Part shown: positions 42,401 to 53,757 of the stretch, in pieces
How the letters are laid out: the number at the start of each line of letters is the position of its first letter
How positions within the stretch are numbered: position 1 is the first letter of the stretch
Assembly: GCF_016808335.1 (NCBI RefSeq)
Contig: NC_053142.1
Location: 40,219,674-40,283,673 of the forward strand
Origin: Panicum virgatum
Taxonomy: Eukaryota; Streptophyta; Magnoliopsida; Poales; Poaceae
DNA: 64,000 bases
Direction of reading: 5' to 3'
Made by a program: the position numbers and the translations under genes
Notes under the pieces: generated by a model
What the model saw: only the letters and a program-made list of their open reading frames with translations
Database searches by the model: none
What the model was told of the DNA's origin: nothing

Positions 42401-44607
42401 ATGGGCCAAGGACAGAGTCAGCCCGCCCCTCCGGCTGAGGAGCCTACTCCGCCCGCCGCGGAGCCGTCCTCGCCGTCTCCTGCCCCGGCGTCCTCCTCCC
42501 TCGAGGCGCTCGCCGCAGGTATGATATAGCTCCGAAGCCCCGAATCTCATGTGCCAATGATGTTTACCTCCTCCATACACCATGCTAGTTGAGTTGCAGT
42601 TGCGCTGGGTTTTCGCGTTGCTTGGATTTTGTGGAGCATCGGTTGAAGTGGGGAGCTCTTGGCTGGTAGCATTCGAATTGGGAGAAAAAAAGTTGAGTAG
42701 CCAGTAACGGGTAGGATTCTGGTACGGAAGTAGAAGGACGGGATCGCTCCTGTGATATTCTAATATGCGACAATGCGGACCTTTTACTGATCACAATACC
42801 TTAGGCTCTTACCAAATAATATTAGGATTCATTCATGCTAGAATTCTGCTAGTATTCACTGTTAAGTTACTGTCAATGATGTGGCAACTTAACTAAGCAA
42901 GGGCCTGAAGCCTGATCCTTACCCCTAAGGAGAGCGAGCAAGTCTTAGGCTTGGCTGCTAGTCAACCAATGTGGCAATGTCCATCCAGAATGACTAGCCT
43001 GATCGATTGATAATTTGATATTGTAGCTCTCTGAGAAGTTACAATATATACTTCACTGTGGAAAAGTTACGATATACACTTTGAGGGCATACAATTACAT
43101 GCCCAGAGCCTAGGCTTCTCGAAGGTAACCGGAAGTATATGAAACAAAAGCACAGTTCAGAATGTTGGCCCTAGGGTCCTAGTTCAGGGGAACATAACAT
43201 AATTTAACTCAAAAGGTTACTACAAATTCTAGTTCAACTTGCAGCTAGCAAACTTCCTTTTTTAGATGTGTATAACATAATTTTCTTCATTCGGACCCCT
43301 TCTTAACCAAGTGCGGCATTGTTCTAATTAAGCATTTTTAAAAAAATGTGCAGAGGCTATGTCGTTTGATGAGGGTGATACTGAGGAGGTATGGCCCTTC
43401 CTATTACTTCTAGATAGATGCTTATACATCAGTCTCCTATTTGCTTCACTATACCAGTGGTCAGTGCAATAGTATTTTGCTTGTGCAGTCAATTGATGAG
43501 AAGGTACAAAAAGCTCTGGAGTGTCCATGTGTTGCTGATTTGAAAAATGGTCCTTGTGGAGGCCCATTTGTCGATGCATTTTCCTGCTTCCTTAGGAGCA
43601 AAGAAGAAGAGAAGGTTGTATATCATTTTAGTTTTCTACAAGTTACTAAGTTGGTTCAACTTAAACAACTTAAATCCTCAAGCTATATTAAGTGCGTATG
43701 CATCAGGATGATAGCACTATAATAAATGGCCTATGGTTAAGAAGCTTATTAAATGGTGTAATTTTGTATATGATTTTATTTATCTATTTATTCTGTTGGT
43801 TCATGGTTGACATGTTTGTTTCTAAATTTCCAATATTTGTGCGTTGTCTTGGTTTTCTTTCGAAAGTAATCCAACATGATTCTCTGTCTGCTATAGTGTG
43901 CCGTATGAAATTTGTTGGCTTACTTGAAAGGCCCCCATGTTGTCAGTTAACTTAATTGAGTAAGGGTATGGGAAGATGTGTTGCCTAGGGCTGATTTCTG
44001 TGATTCATTAGATATAAACTGGAAGTCTGGAACCACTGTCGATTTAGTTAGACTACAATGCTAATGTAAGACATTATAAGGTGATTCTGTTTAATCAAAA
44101 GCACTCATTGTGGTCTTGTGGATATCTGTTTACTTTTACATCAATAAAAAAAGAAATTATGTGTGTCCTTGTTCTTTGCATCTGAAAGACTTCAAAAACA
44201 TTCAAGTGCTAACTTGATTGAACTTGATTTCCTTCGATTGTTTCCTTTTCAAATTATGTCTGCTTACATGTTTCTGTACTCTCACAAAACTTGGATCCTT
44301 CATTTGAAAACTTTAAATATCATGTATAAGAAAATAATATCTGACCATGTGGCACTGCACCATTAACTGTTTGATTCATGTCATTTTCTTCCTGTAAATT
44401 AACTTGCTCCAAAATTTGCTATCTCTGCCTTTACAGGGATCAGATTGTGTGAACCCCTTTATCGCACTACAGGACTGCATCAAAGCAAATCCAGAGGCAT
44501 TTTCTAAGGAGATTTTGGAGGAAGAGGAGAATGATGAGGAAGCAGAGAATTCCAGCCTGAAAGTTAGAGCCCCAGCATGGTCTAGAGAACCCAAACCCAA
44601 GGCTTGA
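42401..44607 (+). CDS. MIA40: MIA40, mitochondrial intermembrane-space import and assembly protein (149 aa)
   Basis: Exons 42401-42518, 43354-43388, 43489-43614 and 44437-44607 join in frame with GT-AG sites (450 nt). The protein has a redox-active CPC motif (C63-P64-C65) followed by twin CX9C motifs (C74-C84 and C97-C107), the fold-defining cysteines of MIA40. The N-terminus is Pro/Ala-rich (residues 1-38) and lacks a clear presequence or membrane anchor, as in plant MIA40. The C-terminus is acidic (EILEEEENDEEAENS). MIA40 oxidises small cysteine-rich proteins during import with Erv1. The ATG chosen begins MGQGQSQPAPP; the GC-rich sequence upstream is probably 5' leader. Confidence 0.93.
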
Positions 44608-45304
44608 GATTCCATGGCATTAACTGATGATACGAAGATTCATCCAGTTCACAGACTTCACATTATTTCTCTGATATGTTCTTCAGTAGACAGCAGTAGA
44701 TTGATTTCAGAGCTCAAAGAGCCAAAGAGGCATCCGAAATCCATCCCTTGAAATACGCATACTTTGTGTGGTAAAAATGCCCTGCAGTATCTTTTTTTTT
44801 ATAGAATATACACGTTATTTCGACTGGGACCAACAAACTTGTAATCTAAATAACTGGGAGTTGGGCTTTGAAGTGCCATGGGAGGAGCCATACTAGTACT
44901 AGCAAGTAAAATTTCGTGACGAACCAGTTTCCATGATAGCTTATGGTGCTTTTGTGTATTGCTATGGTTTTGCTGCAAGTTCTGAAGGTCGGTTTCCATC
45001 CACATTCGTACTAATTGCTACCTGATCTGTCGATGTATTTCTGTGCTTTACCGCGATGCTTCTGCTCTTGATTTTTGGCATACAGACATTGCAAACTTGC
45101 GGGTTTTCTTTTGCTTCTTTCAAGCACACCGTGGCAGCGGATGGCCCAAAGCAGCTGTTTCTTACTGGGCCGCCCGGCCCATATTCCTTGCTCGTCGTCT
45201 TCCTCCAACTCCAAACCTTTCCCAAACTCCGGACTCGGAGTCGCAACTTCTTCCACCTGAACCGCGTACCCCGATAAGCCCGCCAGTTCACCACCACCGC
45301 CTCC
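44608..45304 (+). promoter_or_regulatory. MIA40 3' region and promoter of the next gene, with site II motifs
   Basis: The first part is the MIA40 3' untranslated region. Near the downstream gene three TGGGCC-type motifs lie at 45143-45148, 45166-45171 and 45176-45181, about 125-160 bases before the ATG. Tight site II clusters like this usually drive constitutive, growth-linked expression. Confidence 0.5.
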
Positions 45305-48300
45305 ATGGCGACCACCGCCTTCTTCCATCCGCTCGCCACTCCGATGGCCGGCGGCGGCGCTCGCATCCGTCGCCGCCCGCTCTCCCTACCCGTCCCCGCC
45401 CGCACCGCGCCCCGGCGGCCGGCGCCGCTCCTCGTCGTCTGCGCGAGGCGCGCCGACAGCCGGGCCCGCGCCGCCGCTTCGCGGCAGCCCGCGAATCCCA
45501 GCGATGTCCCGAAGCGGGACGCGGAGGAAGTGGAGGAGGTCGAGGAGGAGATGCCGTGGATCCAGGACAAGGCGCTGGACCTCGTGGAGTTCACCGGCAC
45601 CGTCACGCAGGCCATCCCGGGGCCCCGCGTCGGCTCCAGCCCCGTGCCGTGGCTCCTCGCCGTACCGCTCGCCTACGTCGGCGTCTCCTTCGTGCTTGCG
45701 GTCGTCCGCACCGTCCGCAGGTTCACCTCCCCGCGTACTAAGAAGAAGCGAAGGGTAAGTGTTCGCATCATAATTTTTTCCGTTGTTCCTTGAGCGTATT
45801 TGATCGCGTGCTGGGGTATTTAAATACGGAGTACAGTTTCCTTCGCCGCCGCACTAGAACTGTGAATCATGTACATTTTAGAACATAGGTTTGTCGGGAT
45901 CAATGTAGCCCCACAATATGTGGCTTTGGAGAGGTTTGCTTTGTCAAGGCAATGGGAAATGATAAATTTCGCTCCTTCAGCATCTAATTCTGTGTTTGCA
46001 AATTTATCTACCTGCGTATACTGCATCACTGCATAGCATCTTGGAATATACTAAATAAACTATTTTACAACATTTCTTAAAATCAAATTAAAATGGGCCA
46101 GGAATTTCTGTTTTACACCCTTTATATCTGAATCAACTAGACAATGTTTTAAATACGAGGAGATGCTAAAACAAATTCGATCTTTCTTTCTTTGTTGATT
46201 GCAAGCTCGAATGGACTACAAACTTGATGTTAGACAGTTTGTTATTTTTTTTCTTCTTCGCATGTCTTTAGATACTGTAACTTCTGTGATTTAGAACTAT
46301 TTGGTATCTATGTTTTGGTTGCACTTAATAGTAAACTATTGTATCTGCAGGTTGGTAAGAATATATTCTTGTTGAAGTCACTAGATGAGCTGTTCCAGAA
46401 GGGCAGGGAAGCAGTAGATTATCCTACTCTCCAAGACCTCATGCAGAAGGTGTGTGTACCCTAACCAACCATCTACAATTCTTGAGAAACTGAATTAGTG
46501 AAGTGATATGGAAATGATGGCAGGCAGAATGTACTTGCTTGTTTTATTTTGTTGCTGATTCTACTCCAAAATACTTTACTTCATCAGCTATCTTATTCTG
46601 GCAGTGGAGTTAGTGAATTGATGCTATGCTAGCTGGTGCTGAAACCTAGATTGGAAGTTCTGCTGCATGCTATTTGGGGAATAATTTACTGAGTGCATTG
46701 CTGCTGAAAAATATTTCTTCCCATAGCAAAGAACATGCTCATGTAATTATAAATATGCTTTTATGTGTACCCAGACAGGATTTGACATGGATGATGTAGT
46801 AAGAAAGTACATCCGGTACACACTGAACGAAAAACCCTTCAATCCTGATGTGGTCGTGGATCTCATACATCTTAGAAAGGCTTCAATGCTAGAAGACGCA
46901 GAAGTTGCTGAAATTTTGAATGAGATCTCAAGACGAATTGTTCGAGAAAAAGGTATCTATTACTGCTTATTCTAGTTTTATGAAAGAGCTCAAAATATTT
47001 CCACAATCCCAAGCTCGGCGGATTACCTTTGTCAATCTAGATGTATTTCCTTTTCCTGCTCCCCTGGCTGAAGTTTCTTTGCGAAGCTACTAATATCCAT
47101 TTTTCATATGCCATGCCATGTAAGATTGGTTAAGCACGCATGCAGAGCTGTTTCCTTGGTTATCATCAAACTCAAATCTTTTGTACAACTCCACAATTAC
47201 GCATTGATGGAAAATTGATCCTTTGAAAATTTATGTTCGGTCTTTGCTGCATGCAAATGTGACTTTCAAGTCCTGCAAAGCATATTCAAAGAATCAAATG
47301 TAATTGTTGGGGGCAATCAGAAGGCAACACGGATGCATCCTTGTACAGATTCATAGTTATTTTCCTATTTTCTATTAACTCACCCCATGATATGGGATGC
47401 ACGTGCACCATACAGTAATTATAATTTGAGAAGAGCGTAGCATCTACATTGTAATTTTTTTATTTCCTATCTTTAGTATTCACTATATACTCTATTAAAT
47501 TAAAAAAAATTGGTGATTTCGTGCTTACGCAACATATTTTTATATTTACAATCTTGCAGGGCCAGTAGTTATGGACTTATCTGGGTTTACAGAACAAGGT
47601 TTTAAGCGGAAGCTTGCTGTACAAGCTTTGTTTGGAAAAATCCTATACTTATCGGAGGTAACCTGTTGATCCTCCATTTTTCTTACTGTTTTTATAATTC
47701 CATATCTATTTTAAGGCAATCTTGATTTGAGCTGTAATGAAAAATGATAAGGTTTGATGGCTCACTACTTGCTGTGGAAGTTTATAATGGATGTTTAGTT
47801 TGACGAACTAGTTTATTCTTGATGGGTTTAGATCATCATGGGACCATTCATGATATTGATGTGATGGCATCATTCCCCGTTTTTATGATGAAAATGTGCA
47901 AGTTGATTTTGAAGCAATCCATTCTATTTTTCAGAAAGAATCAGTTGTTTATGCTCAGAACTAGGATCACAGAGCCCATTTACCATCTCATTTCTTATGT
48001 CGAACACCCCATAAATGCATCTGCCTCTTCTTGTTGACCTGTGCTCACTGCTGCCTCTGCTGTGTTAATGTGTCTAATCTCTGAAAATGCAGATGATTGA
48101 TTAGGTTACTGGTTTGTGCTTTGTAGGAACATTGTCTTTCCATTCAGTTTAAAATGTTAGTTTCCATAAGATATCCGTGCAACCATATTATTACTTGCAT
48201 TCAGATTGATTTATTCCTTTCATCTGGTGCAATTTTCGAGTTTATTTTTATCATGATTTGTTACTTATTAGCTGCACACAAGTTATCATTGTAGGAGGAA

Positions 48301-51300
48301 AATGATGGCTTGTATTCCTCCAACCCTAGAAGGGTGAGTATATATAATACCTATACATGGGCCTCTAGATGGGCCTCTATACACATGGGCTCAATATACT
48401 CCAACACCACCCCGCAGTCTGAACTACCGGCGCAGCGGTGTTCAAGACTGGACAACAAGAAAGCTAACACCCCCCGCAGTCTGAACAACCGACGCAGCGG
48501 TGTTCAAGACTGGACAAAAAGAGAGAGTACAAAGGGCAAATACCCCCCCCCCCCCCCCGCAGCCACAACTAGCCACCGGCTACGTTGAGGCTGGAGCGAA
48601 ACTCCGAGAAGGTCGACAAGGGCAGTCCCTTGGCGAAGATGTCAGCAAACTGGGAGGTAGTCGGGACATGGAGTACCCGAACATCGCCGATTGCGACTCT
48701 GTCGCGCACGAAGTGTAGGTCGATATCCACGTGCTTCGTCCGCTGATGCTGGACGGGGTTGGTGGAGAGATACACGGCGCTGACGTTGTCGCAGTAGACG
48801 AGCGTGCTTTTGGCGAGCGGGCTGTGGAGCTCCGCCAAGAGCTGTCGTAGCCAGGACGCCACCGCCACGCCGTTAGCGACAGCACGGTACTCCGCCTTGG
48901 CACTGGAGCGGGAGACAACCGGCTGCCCCTTGGACGACCAGGAGACCAGGTTGCCGCCCAGGAAGACGGCGTAGCCGGAGGTGGAGCGACGAGTGTCCGG
49001 GCATCCGGCCCAGTCAGCGTCAGTGTAGACCACCAGCTCAGCAGAGGAGGAGCGGTGAAGTACCAGGCCGAGGTCCACAGTGCCACGGACGTACCGGAGG
49101 AGACGCTTCAGCGCAGCAAGGTGTGACTCCCGGGGATCATGCATATGGAGACAGACCTGCTGAACAGCGTAGGTGAGATCCGGCCTGGTGAAGGTGAGGT
49201 ACTGCAAAGCGCCGGCCAGACTCCGGTAGACAGTAGGATCATCCACCGGAGCACCCAGATCAGCAGACAGCTTCGCCTGAGTGTCGACTGGAGTGGAGCA
49301 GGGCTTGCAATCAGTCATCCCAGCCCGCTCCAGAATATCGATGGCGTACTGCCGCTGGTGAAGGAGAAGACCAGACGGGCGAGGCTCAACAGTGACGCCC
49401 AAGAAGTGGTGGAGCTGACCAAGATCCTTCATAGCGAACTCCCGCTGCAGAGAGGAGATGACACTCTGAAGCAACTGCTGACTGGAAGCTGTGAGCACAA
49501 TGTCGTCGACATATAGCAGCAGATAGGCAGTCTCATCCCCACGGCGGTAGATGAAGAGAGACGTGTCAGACTTGGCCTCGGTGAATCCCAGTGTCATTAA
49601 GAACGTGGCGAACCGAGAGTACCAAGTCCGAGGAGCCTGCTTCAGTCCATAGAGAGACTTGTTGAGCCGGCAGACCATATCCGGACGACTCGAGTCCACA
49701 AATCCTGCTGGCTGAGAGCAGTAGACAGTCTCTGACAAGGTGCCGTGAAGAAACGCATTCTTCACGTCCAACTGGTGCACAGGCCAAGTGCGCGAGAGCG
49801 CAAGTGAGAGGATCGTGCGCACCGTAGCGGGCTTCACGACCGGGCTGAAGGTCTCATCATAGTCCACACCAGGCCGCTGAGTGAACCCCCGGAGAACCCA
49901 GCGAGCCTTGTAGCGCTCCAGTGTGCCGTCAGCCCGACGCTTGTGCGTCCAGATCCACTTGCCAGTCACCACATTGCAACCAGACGGACGCGGCACGAGG
50001 TCCCACGTCTGGTTGGCAAGAAGAGCCGCGTACTCCTCTTCCATCGCGCGACGCCAGTGAGGATCCGCCAAGGCGTCGCGGACAGAGGAGGGTACCGGAG
50101 AGACCCGCGGCTCTCCCTCGGTGGTGGAGAGAGTCGCGGCCTGGGACGCCATCCGCCGAGTCACCATGGGATGGATATGCCGAGGATCCCGATGGATGAC
50201 CGGTGGGTGGTACACCTCCGGCTCGGCTCGAGAGGGAGCCGGAGGCGGCGGCGGCGGCGACGGCTCCGGTGTCGGCGTCGCAGGAGACTCCGGAGCAGGA
50301 GGCGGCGCCGGTACACCTGCACCGGCTCAGCGTACCGCTGCGGTGTCGGGTTCGGCGCCGAGCGGCGCCGGTATACCTGCACCGGCTGAGCGTACCGCGC
50401 AGGTGCAGGGGAAGGCACCGGGGCCGCGCGTGGCGCAGCGGGTGACACCGGGTCCGCGCGCGGCACGACCGAAGGTCCGAGGACCGCGCGTGGCGCGACT
50501 GCGGGCACCGGGTCCGCGCTCGGCGCAGCAGGGATCACCGGAAACGGTGCCGGCGTGCCGGGAAAACCTGCAGGAAAAGGACAGACAGGTAACGGTGGCT
50601 GAACCACCGGGTCAGTTGGAAACAGAGACTCCAGCTCGGGGTCAGGAGAAGGTGTAGAGGAGGTGGAGTAGGGGAAATCTGACTCGTCGAAGACGACGTG
50701 TCGGGAGATCAGGACGCGGCGAGTGGTGAGGTCAAAGCATCGGTACCCCTTGTGGTCAGGGGAGTAACCGAGGAACACACAACGAGTCGAGTGGGGCGCC
50801 AGCTTGTGAGGAGCGGTGGCGGAGGTGTTAGGGTAACACGCACACCCGAAGACCCGAAGGTGGTCGTAGCGAGGAGGGGTACCGAAAAGAGCGTGGTGTG
50901 GAGTGGGAGCAGAAGAAGCAGTGGACGGAAGACGGTTGAGTAAGTAGGTGGCGGTGTGGAGGCTCTCAGCCCAGAAGCGCGGGGGGAGAGAAGCCTGGAT
51001 CAGAAGGGTGCGCACGACATCGTTCGTCGTGCGAATCATCCGCTCAGCCTTGCCGTTCTGAGGAGAGGTATACGGACAAGACATACGCAGCTGAACACCC
51101 CGAGACAGGAAGAAAGACCGGGAGGTGGAGTTATCAAACTCCCGCCCGTTGTCGCACTGGACGGCCTTAACGGTGAGGCCGAACTGAGTGAACACCCAAG
51201 CGAAGAAGTGGAGGAGGGTGGGGAAGGTCTCAGACTTGGCACGCAAAGGAAACGTCCAAGAGTAGTGCGAGAAGTCATCGATAACCACCAGATAGTACTT

Positions 51301-53757
51301 ATAGCCAGAAAGACTAAGTACATGGGAGGTCCACAGGTCACAGTGAACAAGATCGAATGCATGCGTCGCATGTGAGGAAGAAGAGGAAAAAGGGAACTGA
51401 ACATGACGACTGAGCTGGCACGCATGGCAGAGGGGCTTAGCAGGGGCCCTAGTACCAAGAACATCGGTACTACGACTGAGCTGAGCCAGAACGTCGCGGT
51501 CAGGGTGACCAAGACGGCGGTGCCAAGTGGTGGAAGACGGCGTCGCGGCAAAAGCAGCAGACCAAGACGGCTAGGTCGAAGAAAAAGGCGAGAGTGGTGC
51601 AGCGGAAGAAGGAAGGTGAAGGGTGTAAAGGGGCCCTGTGCTGTCACACCGGAGTAGCGGACGCCGGGAGGCCGAATCCTTTACAGTGAGGCCAGAAGAA
51701 TCAAACTCGATGGAACAAGAATTGTCAGCTGTAAACTGACGAATGGAAAGAAGGTTATGAACCATCTGAGGAGCAACAAGGACATTGGGAAGACGAAAGG
51801 AGCCAGGAGCAGAACCCACGGCGGTGACAGGAAGGCAAGATCCGTCACCAACCATGATGGAAGAAGGACAAGAGGGGTGTGGGGGTCGGACAGAAGAGAG
51901 GATACCGGCATGTGGGGTGGTGTGGAAGGATGCACCCGAGTCGGCGATCCACTCGGTGCTGACCGGCGGCGTCCGCCCCATGGCGCTGAAGGACGGCGCC
52001 AGTGCGGCCTGGTTCCATCCCCAGGCCAGGTCGGCTGCTGGTTGGGTGGAGCGGGTGGGGTCCAGAACGGCTCGGACAGGGGGGCAGCAGCGGCGAGCAT
52101 GGCCGCCGACTGGGGCTGAGGACGAGAGGCCCCCCCCGGACCCTGAACCGGCCACATCGGGATGCACCCTGGCCATGGGGTGCTGAAGGATGGCCAGGGC
52201 GTACCTCCAGGGCGAGGAGCAGGAGTGGTAGCCGCAGTTGGGTCCGGAGTGCCCCGAGCACCACCACCAGGAGCCGGAGTAGGGTGGATACTTGGGGCCC
52301 CGGGGAAAGTGGATCCGGCGGCCGGGGTGGCGGCGGCGCCCTGGGGCAGCCACGCGCCGAGGGCGGCGGCGGGCGCGGCGGGCGCGACGGCCTGCGCGGC
52401 GTGCGCCCGCACGGCGGGCACGACGGCGGCGTGCGCGGCATCCGTAAACTCTGGACTCGGGCAGCGAACCGCAGCGGCCTGCTCTATGGCAGCAAGCGCG
52501 TCGAGCTCGCGTCGCATGGCACGCCAGGCCGCAGCGGCAGGGGCCGCGGCAGTCGCAGGAGCAGGGGCGGCGTCCAGGGGCCACGGCCGCGTCAGGTGCG
52601 GTGCCGGCGGCGGCACCTGCAGCACCGGCTGCTGGGGGCAGCGGGCGGCGGCGCCAGAGGCCCCAGTGCGGGGTGCAGGGCCGGGAGCGGCAGCAGCCAG
52701 CACGACCGCACCACCCGCGCCCCCACCTCCGGGGGCAGAGGAGGCCGGGGCGTACAGCAGGGTGCGGGGTGCAGGGCCGGGAGCGGCAGCAGCCAGCACG
52801 ACCGCACCACCCGCGCCCCCACCTCCGGTGGTAGAGGAGGCCGAGGCGTACAGCAGGGTCCCAGCCCGCGCCCCTGGAGCCGCGCCGTGCAGGGCCAATT
52901 TGGCCGGAAGGGCGGCGGAGGGGGCCGCGCCTTGGTCCCCCTGGATCGCGGCGCTAGGAGCAGGGGAATAGAGGGGGAAGGTGGCGCCGGCCGCGACAGC
53001 AGGGCCCACGGAGGAGCCTGCGCCTGCCGCGCCCGCGGCGGGGGCGGCGGCGGCGGCCCCGCTCGCGACCCCAGGAGCAGGGGCGACGAGGGCCGCGGTG
53101 TAGGGAGGCCGCGCCGAGCCGGCGGCGCCCTGGACACCCTGGATCCAGGCGCCAGGGGTAGGGGAACCGGGAGCAGAGGAAAGGGGGAGGAAGGAGGAGA
53201 GGGATGGGGGCGGCGGCGCCGGTTGCCGGCCGGCCATGTCGCCGGCGGCGGCGGCGGCTGCGCCGGCTGGGATGGGAGGAAGGGAGGAGAGAGGAAAAAA
53301 ACCTTAGGCAAATGATACCATGTAGGAGGAAAATGATGGCTTGTATTCCTCCAACCCTAGAAGGGTGGGTATATATTAATACATATACATGGGCCTCTAG
53401 ATGGGCCTCTATACACATGGGCTTAATATACTCCAACAATCATGATGGCTCAGGTCTTAATGGAAATTGTTTTTGAATCTCTATCCAGCTTCCAGAGTTC
53501 TGTTCAAGGGACAGCTCACTTGTTGTCAAAGAAATCTTCGGAGTTACAGAGTATGGCTAAATTTACTGTATGGAGACTTCTTGCTTTCTTTTTACCTCCG
53601 CAGCTTTTTGGTAATTATTGTTTTCAATTTTCTTGTGTGCAGTGAGAATGCAGACAGTCTTCGAATTCACACCCTCTCTGCAACTGGTGATATTGAATCC
53701 ATACAGAAGATGGTCGATGATTTAGACATAGAGCAGGGCCCCTCATCATCATCTTGA
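45305..53757 (+). CDS. Predicted plastid membrane protein of unknown function (333 aa, six exons)
   Basis: Exons 45305-45754, 46351-46449, 46775-46952, 47560-47657, 53489-53550 and 53643-53757 join in frame (1002 nt). The N-terminus (residues 1-60) is rich in Arg, Ala and Ser and poor in acidic residues, like a chloroplast transit peptide. An acidic stretch follows (EEVEEVEEEMP, 74-84), then one probable transmembrane helix (VPWLLAVPLAYVGVSFVLAV, about 114-133) and a basic RTKKKRR stop-transfer. The remainder (VGKNIFLLKSLDELF, GFDMDDVVRKYIRYTLNEKP, MDLSGFTEQGFKRKLAVQAL) is well structured but I do not recognise a named domain. Intron 4 (47658-53488) holds an antisense Copia element; splice sites around it are intact. 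Confidence 0.85.
48290..48406 (-). repeat. 3' LTR of the Copia element (117 bp)
   Basis: It starts TGTAGGAGG and ends CCAACA on the plus strand, matching 53321-53438. Just inside it (48409-48535) a block of about 68 bases containing CGCAGTCTGAAC and GCAGCGGTGTTCAAGACTGG is duplicated in tandem. Confidence 0.95.
48543..48558. repeat. C16 homopolymer
   Basis: Sixteen C in a row inside the Copia 3' leader; the length may be uncertain in an assembly. Confidence 0.8.
48569..50215 (-). CDS. Copia reverse transcriptase and RNase H (548 aa open frame)
   Basis: An intact minus-strand frame. It has WIWTHKRRADGTLERYKARW, FSPVVKPATVRTILSLAL, DVKNAFLHG, YGLKQAPRTWYSRF and the active site LLLYVDDIVLTAS. 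RNase H motifs follow: VVYTDADWAGCPDTRRSTSG, SSAKAEYRAVANG and RTKHVDIDLHFVRD. It is the best kept part of the element. Upstream it is out of phase with the integrase frame. Confidence 0.93.
   Translation of the reverse strand: MYHPPVIHRDPRHIHPMVTRRMASQAATLSTTEGEPRVSPVPSSVRDALADPHWRRAMEEEYAALLANQTWDLVPRPSGCNVVTGKWIWTHKRRADGTLERYKARWVLRGFTQRPGVDYDETFSPVVKPATVRTILSLALSRTWPVHQLDVKNAFLHGTLSETVYCSQPAGFVDSSRPDMVCRLNKSLYGLKQAPRTWYSRFATFLMTLGFTEAKSDTSLFIYRRGDETAYLLLYVDDIVLTASSQQLLQSVISSLQREFAMKDLGQLHHFLGVTVEPRPSGLLLHQRQYAIDILERAGMTDCKPCSTPVDTQAKLSADLGAPVDDPTVYRSLAGALQYLTFTRPDLTYAVQQVCLHMHDPRESHLAALKRLLRYVRGTVDLGLVLHRSSSAELVVYTDADWAGCPDTRRSTSGYAVFLGGNLVSWSSKGQPVVSRSSAKAEYRAVANGVAVASWLRQLLAELHSPLAKSTLVYCDNVSAVYLSTNPVQHQRTKHVDIDLHFVRDRVAIGDVRVLHVPTTSQFADIFAKGLPLSTFSEFRSSLNVAGG
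50216..51570 (-). pseudogene. Copia integrase, broken from RT and protease
   Basis: The minus-strand frame continues from the protease side after one stop (TAG, plus-strand CTA at about 51571). It shows the zinc-binding block (LGHPDRDVLAQLSR, CHACQLSRHVQFPF) and the catalytic residues: VVIDDFSHYSWTF, QCDNGREFDN and SPQNGKAERMIRTTND. The linker to RT is Pro/Arg-rich and tandemly repeated (QPVQVYRRR twice, near 50300-50390). The phase changes there, near 50200-50300. Confidence 0.88.
51571..53237 (-). pseudogene. Copia gag-protease region, low-complexity, capsid core not seen
   Basis: The first ATG after the primer site is at 53237. The following 400 codons are almost entirely Ala/Pro/Gly-rich. 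A 96-bp in-frame tandem duplication lies at 52666-52857. I see no capsid-type gag block and no CCHC zinc knuckle. The protease begins near 51965 in another phase (WIADSGASFHTT, with the DSGA active site) and is followed by VLVAPQMVHNLLSIRQF, the usual GAG-pre-integrase block. The copy thus seems to lack most of gag. Confidence 0.6.
52666..52857. repeat. 96-bp tandem duplication in Copia gag
   Basis: The stretch starting GTGCGGGGTGCAGGGCCGGG at 52666 recurs from 52762. The 96-base period is 32 codons, so the reading frame is kept. Confidence 0.85.
53321..53438 (-). repeat. 5' LTR of the Copia element (118 bp)
   Basis: Same sequence as 48290-48406 apart from three substitutions and one extra T. 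The initiator-Met-tRNA primer site abuts its left edge (53307-53320). Confidence 0.95.

Larger units (their letters stand above)
48290..53438 (-). mobile_element. Ty1/Copia element (5.15 kb) with very short LTRs, in an intron
   Basis: It is flanked by a 5-bp duplication ATCAT (48285-48289 and 53439-53443). LTRs are only 117-118 bp (48290-48406, 53321-53438) and begin TGTTGGAGTATATT on the minus strand. The primer site next to the 5' LTR reads TGGTATCATTTGCC, complementary to initiator methionine tRNA. The order protease-integrase-RT-RNase H is Copia-type. LTRs differ at three bases and one indel (about 2.6%), so it is older than the Gypsy element. A TAG near 51571 and a frameshift near 50200 break pol. 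Confidence 0.95.

Noticed and set aside
52002..53315. 437-codon plus-strand frame opposite Copia gag
   Set aside because: Gly/Arg-rich shadow of the GC-rich antisense strand; no start context or domain.
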